DNA from: an uncultured Pseudomonadota bacterium
Lineage (GTDB): Bacteria > Pseudomonadota > Gammaproteobacteria > Burkholderiales > SG8-39
DNA: 42,412 nucleotides
Direction: 5' to 3'
Assembly: GCA_903895005.1 (NCBI GenBank)
Contig: CAITSH010000288.1
Location: forward strand, 1-42,412
Shown here: one piece after another, positions 8,547 through 15,962 of the stretch
Layout of the letters: the number at the start of each line of letters is the position of its first letter
How positions within the stretch are numbered: position 1 is the stretch's first letter
The notes under the pieces: model-generated
What the model saw: only the letters and a program-made list of their open reading frames with translations
Told to the model about the DNA's origin: nothing
The model's database searches: none
Program-made: the position numbers and the translations under genes

Positions 8547-8912
8547 GTGGCTGGTCTTGCTGCATTGGTATGCGGGATGGTTTGTGGGATGCCCTGTTCG
8601 ACCTTACGGTCTTGGTATGGCATCCCTGGGCATGCGCGGAACGTGGCAGGTGGCTATCGTGATCCGCCTGCCGCAGTTTGAAAACGGGGAATAAACCGGT
8701 GTTTCAGTTGTCATATACATCCGTCACAATTACGCAGAAATGCTGAGTTTTGTGCTGGAAGAGCTGGTTCCAGAACGGACTTGCGTCGCTCAGGACGGAC
8801 ACTCTAAGCAAACAATGTTGCGGTATTGTGTCTCTTCGTTTGACTTCCGATTACATCCCCTAACATGCCGGTTTGATGGCTTGCCACCTTGATGTAACAC
8901 TCCGCCGGTAAC
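8547..8912. other. 366-base divergent intergenic region
   Basis: This region separates the kinase start from the PstS-like gene. No convincing gene is seen. It contains an inverted repeat GGGATGCC (8586-8593) and GGCATCCC (8619-8626), 25 bases apart, that could be an operator. It also has a TTGTCA hexamer at 8708-8713 without a good -10 partner. Two GTAACA hexamers 14 bases apart (8894 and 8908) do not fit the 11-base Pho-box period. Confidence 0.4.
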
Positions 8913-9962
8913 ATGGCGTCGCGAGCTTTTATTCCGGAGTGCCCATTGATCCCCACCCTGAAGCGACTGACCTGGATTCGATTCGTGCAGGCCTTGATTG
9001 TCCTGGCCACCTGCGCTGCGGCCGGAGGCGTCCGGGCGGGCGTGATCAAGGTGGACGGTTCCTCCACGGTCTACCCGATTACCGACGCCGCGGCATCGGC
9101 GTTTCAGAAAAGCAGGCGCAATGCCACGAATGTGACGATCGGCATCTCCGGAACCGGTGGCGGCTTCCGCAAGTTTTGCCGGGGCGAATCGGATATTGCC
9201 GATGCCTCGCGGCCGATCAATGCCGTAGAAATGCAGGATTGCCGCGCCGCCGGTGTCGAGTATCTCGAACTCCCGGTGGCGTTTGACGCCGTTACCGTCG
9301 TCGTCAATCCAAAGAACGGTTTTCTTACGAGCCTGACCATCGAAGAACTCAAGCGCCTGTGGGAGCCGGCAGCCCAGGGCAAGCGCATGACCTGGAACGA
9401 GATCAACCCCGTCTGGCCGGCAACGCCGGTGAAGCTTTTCGGTCCCGGGCATGATTCCGGGACCTTCGATTATTTCACCGAGGCGGTGGTCGGCAAGTCC
9501 AAGTCTTCGCGCCAGGACTTTACCGCCTCGGAGGACGACAACGTGCTCGTGCAGGGTGTGGCGCGTGACACCAATGCGCTGGGCTATTTCGGCTACGCGT
9601 ATTTCCTCGCTAACAGGCAAAAGCTGCGCGCGGTCCCGATTGCGAGCGCGGCAGGCCGGCCCCCGGTCGAGCCCTCAATGGCGACCGTCGCCAATGGCAG
9701 CTACCATCCGCTGTCGCGGCCGGTGTTCATTTACGTCAGCGTGAAATCGCTGGGCAATCCCGAGGTGCGCGATTTCATCGAGTTCTATTTGAGAAACGCG
9801 GGCGCGTTTGCGGCCGAGGCAAAATACGTCCCGCTCCCGGCCGGCGGTTACGAAATGGTTCGCGGGATTTTCAAGTCGATGCGCAAGGGCACCGTGTTTG
9901 GCGGGACACCGCAAATCGGCATGACCATAGAAGAACTGCTCAAACGCGAAGGCAGGCAATAA
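8913..9962 (+). CDS. PstS-like phosphate ABC transporter substrate-binding protein
   Basis: This exported receptor of up to 349 residues binds an oxyanion, most likely phosphate. After a hydrophobic signal segment (ALIVLATCAAAGGVRA) the mature protein begins with VIKVDGSSTVYPIT, the PstS phosphate-loop region. GISGTGGGFRKFC, ESDIADASRPI and GHDSGTFDYF supply further binding-site motifs. The ATG at 8913 lacks a ribosome site. A TTG at 8946 sits 7 bases after GGAG and would give a more usual signal peptide, so it may be the real start. No pstC, pstA, pstB or phoU is adjacent, so this is an orphan receptor in the window. It converges on the EAL/HDOD gene with 15 bases between stops. Confidence 0.9.
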   Translation: MASRAFIPECPLIPTLKRLTWIRFVQALIVLATCAAAGGVRAGVIKVDGSSTVYPITDAAASAFQKSRRNATNVTIGISGTGGGFRKFCRGESDIADASRPINAVEMQDCRAAGVEYLELPVAFDAVTVVVNPKNGFLTSLTIEELKRLWEPAAQGKRMTWNEINPVWPATPVKLFGPGHDSGTFDYFTEAVVGKSKSSRQDFTASEDDNVLVQGVARDTNALGYFGYAYFLANRQKLRAVPIASAAGRPPVEPSMATVANGSYHPLSRPVFIYVSVKSLGNPEVRDFIEFYLRNAGAFAAEAKYVPLPAGGYEMVRGIFKSMRKGTVFGGTPQIGMTIEELLKREGRQ

Positions 9963-9977
9963 GCCTGAAAGTCCAGG

Positions 9978-11333
9978 CTAGGCCGGGATTGCCTGTGCGG
10001 ATTCTCGCGCCCACGCGGCTGCGGTGGTCATGGTGTCATTGAAGGTCGCCGGGTTGAGGCCCATTTCAACGCACAGTTCCATCACTAGCGCGTCGTCCGA
10101 CAGTTCGCATGCCTCGGCCAGCTGCAGGGGCAGGGCGCAGGGGCCGCGCCTGCCGGCGATCGCATCAATGGCCTCCGGCGGCAGCGGCAACTGCGACAGC
10201 AGGGTCGCCATCGGCACTTGCAAGATAAGGTCGAGCATCGAAAAGAGGCCGGTGAGGAAAAGCGTCTGGCGCGCCCTCGTCGTGACCTGGGGTGCGGCCA
10301 GCAACTCCATCAAGCGCGCGCGCGTGAGCGCGCCCTCGAGCAACACCTGCTGGCCGGGCGTGGCCGGCGCTGTCACGCAAAGCAGCAGCACGAGCCAGCG
10401 GTAAAGCGGGTCGCTGCCCAGGATCACGATGGCATCGCGGATCGAAGTGATGGTGCGGCTTGCGCCGACCGCCGCCGAGTTTGCCAAACGAAGGATACGG
10501 TAGGAGATCATTGGATCTAGCCGGATCTGTTCGGCGATTTCCTCCACCGTTGCGCCCTTGCGCACGCGACTCAGAAGGTCGCAAATGCGCAGCGCGCCGG
10601 GGTTGACGCGGTTTTCCTGCCAGTCGCCGCGCCGCCGGATGAATGGCCCGTGAAAATAACTGAAACCCATGCGCTTGCATGCGTCGAATTCCTCCTGGGT
10701 TTCCAGGCCGCGAATGCCAAGCCCCAGGGCCGGGTTCTGCCGGGAAAGGCGGCGTGCGATTTGCAGCAGGTCGGGCGGCAGGAAGTCGGTTACCGAAAAA
10801 AACACCACGCTTACCGACTTAGCGAGCGTTTCGTTGGCGAGTGCCGTGCGTCCGTCGGCGAGCGCGACCGGCACGCCGGCCCGGGCGAGCACCGCGATGC
10901 GGTGGATCTGCAGCGCATTGAGTTCCTGCGCGCCGCGGCGCACCAGCGGAACTGTCGTGGTGCCGGCCAGCGCGTCGATACCGCGATCAAACAGCAGCTT
11001 GCCGGCGATCGAGACAAAAGCGGTGCGAGTGCCGGTCAGTTTTCGCGCATCCTCGCCGCGAACATGGGCGAGCAGCGCACGATCGCGCTCGAATTCGTAC
11101 TCGGCTTCGCCGACATCGCTGGTGTGCGTAAACTCGTAGGCATTGACCGCCATGTCGCGGTTGAGCAGGGCCTGGTGCATCACGACAAAGCGTCCGGCGG
11201 CCGCGTCCTGCGACTCGGGGGCCATGACAAGGGGCGCGGGATCGGTCGCTTCGGCGTACATCGCCACGCCGGCGTGGTCGTGCGGCCCGCCCAGAAGACG
11301 TCGCCACCATCGTGCAAAAAAGTGTATTGCCAT
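9978..11333 (-). CDS. EAL-like/HDOD domain signalling protein (YuxH type)
   Basis: This 451-residue protein fuses a degenerate cyclic-di-GMP EAL-like domain (about 48-240) to an HDOD domain (about 250-430). At the expected EAL position the sequence reads YEF (66-68), so phosphodiesterase activity is unlikely and a binding or scaffolding role is more probable. The second half has HDOD features such as DPMISYRILRLANSAAVG, ITSIRDAIVILG and MLDLILQ. ATG at 11333 was chosen; an upstream TTG at 11384 is possible. Related proteins influence motility and biofilm signalling, but the role here is not shown. It is transcribed alone, downstream of cbpM on the same strand. Confidence 0.88.
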   Translation of the reverse strand: MAIHFFARWWRRLLGGPHDHAGVAMYAEATDPAPLVMAPESQDAAAGRFVVMHQALLNRDMAVNAYEFTHTSDVGEAEYEFERDRALLAHVRGEDARKLTGTRTAFVSIAGKLLFDRGIDALAGTTTVPLVRRGAQELNALQIHRIAVLARAGVPVALADGRTALANETLAKSVSVVFFSVTDFLPPDLLQIARRLSRQNPALGLGIRGLETQEEFDACKRMGFSYFHGPFIRRRGDWQENRVNPGALRICDLLSRVRKGATVEEIAEQIRLDPMISYRILRLANSAAVGASRTITSIRDAIVILGSDPLYRWLVLLLCVTAPATPGQQVLLEGALTRARLMELLAAPQVTTRARQTLFLTGLFSMLDLILQVPMATLLSQLPLPPEAIDAIAGRRGPCALPLQLAEACELSDDALVMELCVEMGLNPATFNDTMTTAAAWARESAQAIPA

Positions 11334-11485
11334 GGCTTCGATGATATCCGTAGCGCAACTGGAGCGCACAATGTGCGCGGTCAATGCGGTTGGCCATAGG
11401 GACGGACAGGGCGGACTGTTGAAGCGGGCAGTGTTGGAGGGACGCTATCGGCGGGGCGGTTGCACGGCCGGTATGGGGTTGACAT

Positions 11486-11510
11486 GGGGGGGCTGCATCT
11501 TTGCCGCCCC
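11486..11510 (-). terminator. GC-rich stem-loop after cbpM
   Basis: A G-run ending in GC (11486-11493) can pair with GCCGCCCC (11503-11510) with one mismatch, giving a GC-rich hairpin with a 9-base loop, 18 bases past the cbpM stop on the minus strand. No T-tract follows, so intrinsic termination is uncertain. Confidence 0.3.
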
Positions 11511-11527
11511 GGCGAATGCGTGCGGCT

Positions 11528-11854
11528 TCAGCCGCGGTGCGCAGGCGATTGCGCGCGCAGGGCGCGCAGGTCGGATTCAAGCGTCCGGATGCGATCAAGG
11601 AGGTTCATCGCGACTGTGAGCGCGTTGGTGTCCAGGCCGAAGTCCTGGCGCAGTCGGCCCGCAGCCTGGATGCGCAGCACGCACTCGCCGCTAAAAGTCC
11701 ATTGGGTGTCGCCCGGCCGGTTTGGTATCAGGGCGCCGAACTCGACCATCTCGTGCAGGTCTGCTTCGCTGAGGCCGGACAACTGGACCAGCTCGCCGAG
11801 CGTGACTTCGCAGCGTGCGTCCAGCCAGACTATCTGGGAGGTTTCGTAGTTCAT
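11528..11854 (-). CDS. cbpM: Chaperone modulator CbpM
   Basis: This 108-residue MerR-like protein binds the J-domain of CbpA and inhibits its co-chaperone and DNA-binding activity. Its N-terminal winged-helix-like part includes TLGELVQLSGLSEADLHEMVEFGALIP, and the second half is helical (IQAAGRLRQDFGLDTNALTVAMNLLDRI), as in CbpM. The start ATG overlaps the cbpA stop as ATGA, which implies translational coupling. The gene order cbpA-cbpM is as in enterobacteria and pseudomonads. Confidence 0.93.
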   Translation of the reverse strand: MNYETSQIVWLDARCEVTLGELVQLSGLSEADLHEMVEFGALIPNRPGDTQWTFSGECVLRIQAAGRLRQDFGLDTNALTVAMNLLDRIRTLESDLRALRAQSPAHRG

Positions 11855-12801
11855 GCGGCGACTCCCGTGAAATGGCTGCGGGGCAGGAAGGTCGAGACTT
11901 CGGACAATTGCCGGTACAAGGCCTGCACTTTTTCGTCCGTGACGGCGGGGACGACGATTTGGACGATGACAAACAGGTCGCCCTCGCCCTCGTGGGGCTT
12001 TGGCAGGCCGCGTTTGGAAAGGCGCAGTTTCTGCCCGGCCTGCGTTCCGGGGGGGATTTTCATCTGCACCGCGCCGCCCAGCGTCGGCACCTGCACCGAA
12101 GTACCGAGCACCGCTTCCCAAGGCGCGAGCGGCAGATCGATGTACAGGTCGTGGCCGCTGGGGCGAAACAGCGCGTGTGATTTGAGCGCGATGTTCAGGT
12201 AAAGGTCGCCGTCGGGGCCGCCGTTAAAGCCGCGGCCGCCCTTGCCGCGCAGGCGCAATCGCTGGCCGTCTGTTGCGCCCTTTGGAATGCGCGCCTTGAT
12301 GGTTCGCGGAACGCGGCGAATATAGCCCTCGGCATCATGCTCGGGAATCGCAAGCGACAACTCAATCACCGTTCCGGCGTAAGAGTCCTCGAGACTGACT
12401 TCGGCCTTGACCTCGAAGTCTTCTCCGGGAATGGGCACCGGACCGCCGCCATTGTCGCCGCGGCTTCGCTTTGCGCCGCCGCCACCGAAGTGTGCAAACA
12501 GGTCTGAAAGGTCTATGTCCTCAAAACCGCCTTGTCCGCCGTTCTGGCGTCCCCAGTCGGGCGGCGGGCGAAAGTCCTGTCCCGGTGCGTGGCTTCCCAG
12601 CTGGTCGTAGGCGGCGCGTTTTTCCTCGTCCTTGAGGGTGGCATAGGCCTCGGCGATTTCCTTGAATTTGGCTTCGCCCTGTGGGTCCTTGGATACGTCC
12701 GGATGGTATTTATGGGCGAGTTTGCGATACGCCTTCTTGATGGCGTCGAGTCCGGCCTTGCGATCCACGCCGAGAATGGCGTAGTAATCCTTGTATTTCA
12801 T
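11851..12801 (-). CDS. cbpA: Curved DNA-binding protein CbpA (DnaJ-class co-chaperone)
   Basis: This 316-residue J-domain protein stimulates DnaK ATPase and binds curved DNA. The J-domain (about 1-68) has the HPD motif at 33-35 within KYHPDVSKDP. A glycine-rich linker (PDWGRQNGGQGGFEDIDL) follows, then the two C-terminal beta domains (about 125-310) with ARIPKGATDGQRLRLRGKG. It lacks the DnaJ zinc finger, as expected for CbpA. The start MKYKDYYAILGV is typical. Its stop overlaps cbpM by four bases. A sigma-32-like promoter candidate lies about 90 bases upstream. Confidence 0.95.
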   Translation of the reverse strand: MKYKDYYAILGVDRKAGLDAIKKAYRKLAHKYHPDVSKDPQGEAKFKEIAEAYATLKDEEKRAAYDQLGSHAPGQDFRPPPDWGRQNGGQGGFEDIDLSDLFAHFGGGGAKRSRGDNGGGPVPIPGEDFEVKAEVSLEDSYAGTVIELSLAIPEHDAEGYIRRVPRTIKARIPKGATDGQRLRLRGKGGRGFNGGPDGDLYLNIALKSHALFRPSGHDLYIDLPLAPWEAVLGTSVQVPTLGGAVQMKIPPGTQAGQKLRLSKRGLPKPHEGEGDLFVIVQIVVPAVTDEKVQALYRQLSEVSTFLPRSHFTGVAA

Positions 12802-12887
12802 ATCACGGCCCCCAGGACGGTTACGACACGGGCGGCGATGGTTTTGCCAAGAGTCCGACGGTCAGCCCAGCGCATGCCCTTGCACGT

Positions 12888-12916
12888 ATATGGGGGTGGG
12901 CGCCCGCTTTATCCAG
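12888..12916 (-). promoter_or_regulatory. Sigma-32-like promoter candidate for cbpA
   Basis: Read on the minus strand, CTGGATA (12916-12910) is followed after 14 bases by CCCCATAT (12895-12888). The second element matches the heat-shock -10 consensus CCCCATNT fully, the first matches CTTGAAA at five of seven bases, and the spacer is in range. Transcription would start near 12880, about 80 bases before cbpA. Confidence 0.45.
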
Positions 12917-12964
12917 AGCAGTCGACCGCGGAATATTCCTGCCCGGGGCGTCTGTATGTGCAAT

Positions 12965-12999
12965 GCCTGGAAAGCCTCGCCAGGCGCGGGTTTCCAGGC
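12965..12999. repeat. Dispersed palindrome, copy 3 (after the acetyltransferase gene)
   Basis: GCCTGGAAA and TTTCCAGGC (9 bp, perfect) flank 17 bases. It lies 6 bases beyond the stop of the acetyltransferase gene on the minus strand. The right half, from TGGCGCGGG or AGGCGCGGG into TTTCCAG, closely resembles copy 1. Confidence 0.75.
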
Positions 13000-13004
13000 G
13001 ATGG

Positions 13005-13586
13005 TCAGCGTGGCGAGGCCTGCAAACGCGCCTTCACCGCGGGCCATTCACTGTCCAGGATGGAAAAGTACACCGTGTCGCGCACCCGCCCGGAGTCGCA
13101 GATCACGTGCCGGCGGAAAATGCCTTCCTCGGTCGCGCCAAGGCGTGCAATGGCGGTGCGCGATGTTAGGTTGAGCGCATCGGTCTTGAGTTCGACCCGG
13201 ATGGCCTGCAGCGTTTCAAACGCATGGGTCAGCAGCAGCAGTTTCGCCGCGGTGTTGGCACCGGTGCGTTGGGCTGCGCCGGTCAGCCAGGTCGAGCCGA
13301 TTTCCAGCCGTCGGTGCGCACGCACGATGTTCATGTAGCGGGTGGAGCCGATGACCTCGCCTGTCGCGCACAAGATGATGGCAAAGGGCAGCGATTCGCC
13401 TGCGGCGTGTTCCTTGAGCGCCTTGTCGACCCAGGTTTGCATTTGCGCGGCGTCCGCCACCTGTGTAGGGATCCAGCGCCACAGTGCCGGGTCGAGTCCG
13501 ACCCTGACCAGTCCGGGGACATGGCCCTGGTTGAGCGGTTCGAGGCGCACCACGTCGTTTTGCAGGGTGACGGGCGCGATATTCAT
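13005..13586 (-). CDS. GNAT family N-acetyltransferase (RimJ/RimL-like)
   Basis: This 193-residue protein belongs to the acetyl-CoA-dependent N-acetyltransferases. It begins with VRLEPLNQGHVPGLVRVGLD, typical of the RimJ/RimL group, and has FAIILCATGEVIGSTRYMNI and the later FETLQAIRVELKTDALN stretch with a conserved asparagine. The cofactor-loop region around TGAAQRTGANTAAK is divergent. The substrate may be a protein N-terminus or a small amine; sequence does not decide. ATG at 13586 matches the family start, though an upstream ATG at 13637 has a GGGG ribosome site. It is divergent from the class II aldolase gene. Confidence 0.88.
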   Translation of the reverse strand: MNIAPVTLQNDVVRLEPLNQGHVPGLVRVGLDPALWRWIPTQVADAAQMQTWVDKALKEHAAGESLPFAIILCATGEVIGSTRYMNIVRAHRRLEIGSTWLTGAAQRTGANTAAKLLLLTHAFETLQAIRVELKTDALNLTSRTAIARLGATEEGIFRRHVICDSGRVRDTVYFSILDSEWPAVKARLQASPR

Positions 13587-13731
13587 GATGTCGGGCACGG
13601 GACGGTTTTCGCGGGAGCAGGGGATGCGCGTAACCATACTACAAACCCCGCACCGGTCGGGGGCGACAATGCCTTGATATACTGCCGCCGCCCGGTTGTT
13701 TCGGCATCCGTCAAATTTGCGAGGTAACTCC

Positions 13732-14499
13732 ATGTCCGTTCATTCGATTTCATCCACGCGCGCAGTCGATCCGGTCACACGGATCAAGGTCGAGCTGGCC
13801 GCCGCCCACCGCCTCGCCGTTCTCGACGAACTTGACGAGGGCATAGACAACCACTTCACCGTCGCCGTGCCCGGGCGCAGCGGCCATTACATGATCCTTC
13901 CCTTCGGCCTGCACTGGTCCGAGGCGCGCGCCAGCGACATGATCGTGTTTGATGAAACGGGCAAGACCCTCGAGGGCGAGGGGGTGGTCGAGCTTTCGGC
14001 GCAGTGCATACACGCGCCCATCCATCGCATCACCGGCGCCCAGGTGGTGTTGCACACCCACCAGACCTGGGCGCTCGCACTCAACATGCTCAAGGACAAC
14101 CGACTGCTGCCGGCCAACCAGACGGCGGCGTTTTTTCACGGGCACATCGCCTACGATGACCACTACTGTGGCACCGCGGATTTTCTGGCCGAGGGCGAGC
14201 GCCTTGCCGCCGTGATGGGCGACAAGCCCATCGTGTTCATGAAAAACCACGGGGTTCTGGTGACCGGCAATACCATTGCGCAGGCTTACCGCCGTCTCTA
14301 CAAGCTTGAGCGCGTGTGCCGCACGCAAGTGCTGGCCATGGGCACCGGACGGGAACTTGAATTGCTCGGCGACGAGATCGTCGCCGATGTGCAGTCACCG
14401 CCCGTAAACGACCGCCATACGCGCGCAGATCGCGAACGTCTTTATTTCGAGGCGATGATGCGCGTGCTCGACCGCGACATGCCCGGCTACGCCGACTGA
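13732..14499 (+). CDS. Class II aldolase/adducin family protein
   Basis: This 255-residue protein has the fold of fuculose-phosphate and ribulose-phosphate aldolases, which use a zinc ion held by three histidines. VVLHTHQTWALAL gives the HxH metal pair, and KNHGVLVTGNTIAQAYRRLYKLERVCR gives the third histidine and the C-terminal family signature. DNHFTVAVPG is a variant of the usual N-terminal NhS segment. The ATG at 13732 follows GAGGT by 7 bases. Many proteobacterial members of this group have no known substrate. It leads an apparent operon with a cupin-like gene (10 bases later) and an exported methyltransferase. Confidence 0.88.
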   Translation: MSVHSISSTRAVDPVTRIKVELAAAHRLAVLDELDEGIDNHFTVAVPGRSGHYMILPFGLHWSEARASDMIVFDETGKTLEGEGVVELSAQCIHAPIHRITGAQVVLHTHQTWALALNMLKDNRLLPANQTAAFFHGHIAYDDHYCGTADFLAEGERLAAVMGDKPIVFMKNHGVLVTGNTIAQAYRRLYKLERVCRTQVLAMGTGRELELLGDEIVADVQSPPVNDRHTRADRERLYFEAMMRVLDRDMPGYAD

Positions 14500-14509
14500 G
14501 GCACGCGTC

Positions 14510-15001
14510 GTGTCCGGCAATCAGAGCATAACGGCCGGTGCGCGCGCCGCCCTTGGGGATTTGCAGCGTTTTGCAGCGCTTCCGCAGGTGATGGCGGCGT
14601 TCCGGCGCGCCCAGGCAGTAGCAGCAGCCCGCCTTGCCGGCGAACCGGGCCTGCGCTCGACGTTTATTTCAATCGAACCGGCTTCGCTCGGTGTCGCGGT
14701 TCCGGAAGGGGCGGCGACAATCCGGGTGGCCGTAAGCCGTGCCGGCGTGGACACTGCTGTGGAGCGGCATCCGAACAGCACGCAGGTGTTGCTGGTGCTC
14801 GACGGGCCGGTGGAGACCCATGTCGAAACGCCCGGCGGATGGCGCGTGGATCGCTATGGTGACGACGATGCGGACACCCTTGAAAATCTCTGGCACCTGG
14901 TGCCGCCAGGCGTTTGGCACAAGTCAAATTCCCCCGGGCCCGGCGACTGTACCGTTGTGGCATTTCATTCCGCCCGCGTTGTACGCGACGATTACCGCTG
15001 A
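14510..15001 (+). CDS. Cupin-like hypothetical protein
   Basis: This 163-residue protein starts at a GTG (14510), 10 bases after the aldolase gene. I do not recognise a named family with certainty. The second half (about 75-160) reads as a small beta-barrel: STQVLLVLDGPVETHVETPGG, then LENLWHLVPPGVWHKSNSPG and CTVVAFHSARVV. The turn PPGVWHKS followed by VVAFHS resembles cupin sensor domains, with possible metal-binding histidines. No signal peptide is evident. Its spacing suggests shared expression with the class II aldolase. Confidence 0.65.
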   Translation: MSGNQSITAGARAALGDLQRFAALPQVMAAFRRAQAVAAARLAGEPGLRSTFISIEPASLGVAVPEGAATIRVAVSRAGVDTAVERHPNSTQVLLVLDGPVETHVETPGGWRVDRYGDDDADTLENLWHLVPPGVWHKSNSPGPGDCTVVAFHSARVVRDDYR

Positions 15002-15022
15002 ACGCATCCCGGAGCCCGCGAC

Positions 15023-15958
15023 ATGAGATCAGAATCCCGAACGAGAACCGTACGCCTCGCCTGCGCTTGGCTGCTGTGGGCGTGCCTGGCCGGCGCCACG
15101 TTTTCGGCGTCGGCACAGACCGCACCAGCCCCGACGCCCGAGTCGACGGCAGGCAAGGGCAATATCGCCGGGCCTTACGTGCCCTCACCCTGGCCCATCG
15201 TCGATGAATTGCTCAAGATGGCGGACATCGGCAAGGACGACATCGTCTATGACCTGGGTTCGGGCGACGGGCGGCTGGTCATTACCGCCGCCAAGCGCTT
15301 TGGTGCCCGTGGTGTCGGCATTGAAATCGAGCCCAGGCTGATCGCAATGGCGAACGCGCAGGCGAAAGAGGCCGGCGTGGCTGATAGGGTTGTTTTCAGG
15401 GCCGCGGACTTGTTTGAGTCGGATTACGGCGACGCGAGTGTCATCACGCTTTACCTGCTGCCGCGCTTTGTGCCGCGCCTGGTGCCAAAATTCCGGGCCG
15501 AACTCAAGCCGGGTACGCGCATTGTCTCGCACGACTACCCGCTGTTACCCTGGCCCGCCGACAAGGTGCTGACCTTTGATGTCGCAGAAAAGGAACAAAT
15601 CTCCGGCGTCACCCGGACCGTGCTGTATTTTTACCTCGTGCCGGCCCGCCTCGGCGGTCGCTGGGAGTTGAAACTGCCCCCGGCAATCCTGGCCGAACCG
15701 GGTGCCAGGCCGGTCACAATTCCGATCACAATCAGCGTGACCCAGGATCCGGAAGTGCTGACGGGCTTTTTGCACATCGGCACCGAAATGCACCCGCTGC
15801 GCGATTTCGTCGTAAAGGGCGATGCGGTGCGTTTCAGCGTGTTCGCGCGCGGACGTATGCTCAACTTCAGCGGCAAGGCCGATGAGCGTGAGATATCCGG
15901 GTTGCTGGAGGTTTCGGGCGGTACGCGCGAAGCCTGGTCTGCAAAAAAACTGCAGTAA
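15023..15958 (+). CDS. Exported SAM-dependent methyltransferase-like protein
   Basis: This 311-residue protein combines a signal peptide (residues 1-31, LACAWLLWACLAGATFSASAQ) with a class I methyltransferase fold. The SAM-binding motif I is DLGSGDG (77-83), followed by GVGIEIEPRLI, and the acidic and YLLPRFVPRLVP stretches fit later motifs. The last 100 residues (about 210-311) form a beta-rich domain I do not recognise. A SAM-dependent enzyme in the periplasm is puzzling because SAM is cytosolic. Either the N-terminus is a membrane anchor facing inward or the fold has another role. It follows the cupin-like gene by 21 bases. Confidence 0.8.
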   Translation: MRSESRTRTVRLACAWLLWACLAGATFSASAQTAPAPTPESTAGKGNIAGPYVPSPWPIVDELLKMADIGKDDIVYDLGSGDGRLVITAAKRFGARGVGIEIEPRLIAMANAQAKEAGVADRVVFRAADLFESDYGDASVITLYLLPRFVPRLVPKFRAELKPGTRIVSHDYPLLPWPADKVLTFDVAEKEQISGVTRTVLYFYLVPARLGGRWELKLPPAILAEPGARPVTIPITISVTQDPEVLTGFLHIGTEMHPLRDFVVKGDAVRFSVFARGRMLNFSGKADEREISGLLEVSGGTREAWSAKKLQ

Positions 15959-15962
15959 GCCA

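Noticed and set aside
8708..8912. Pho box ahead of the PstS-like gene
   Set aside because: TTGTCAT at 8708 is followed by CCGTCAC at a 13-base period, and GTAACA repeats have a 14-base period; neither fits the 11-base PhoB spacing.
11470..11495. TTGACA sequence on the plus strand as a promoter
   Set aside because: There is no suitable -10 and no plus-strand gene within reach; the nearest genes are on the minus strand.
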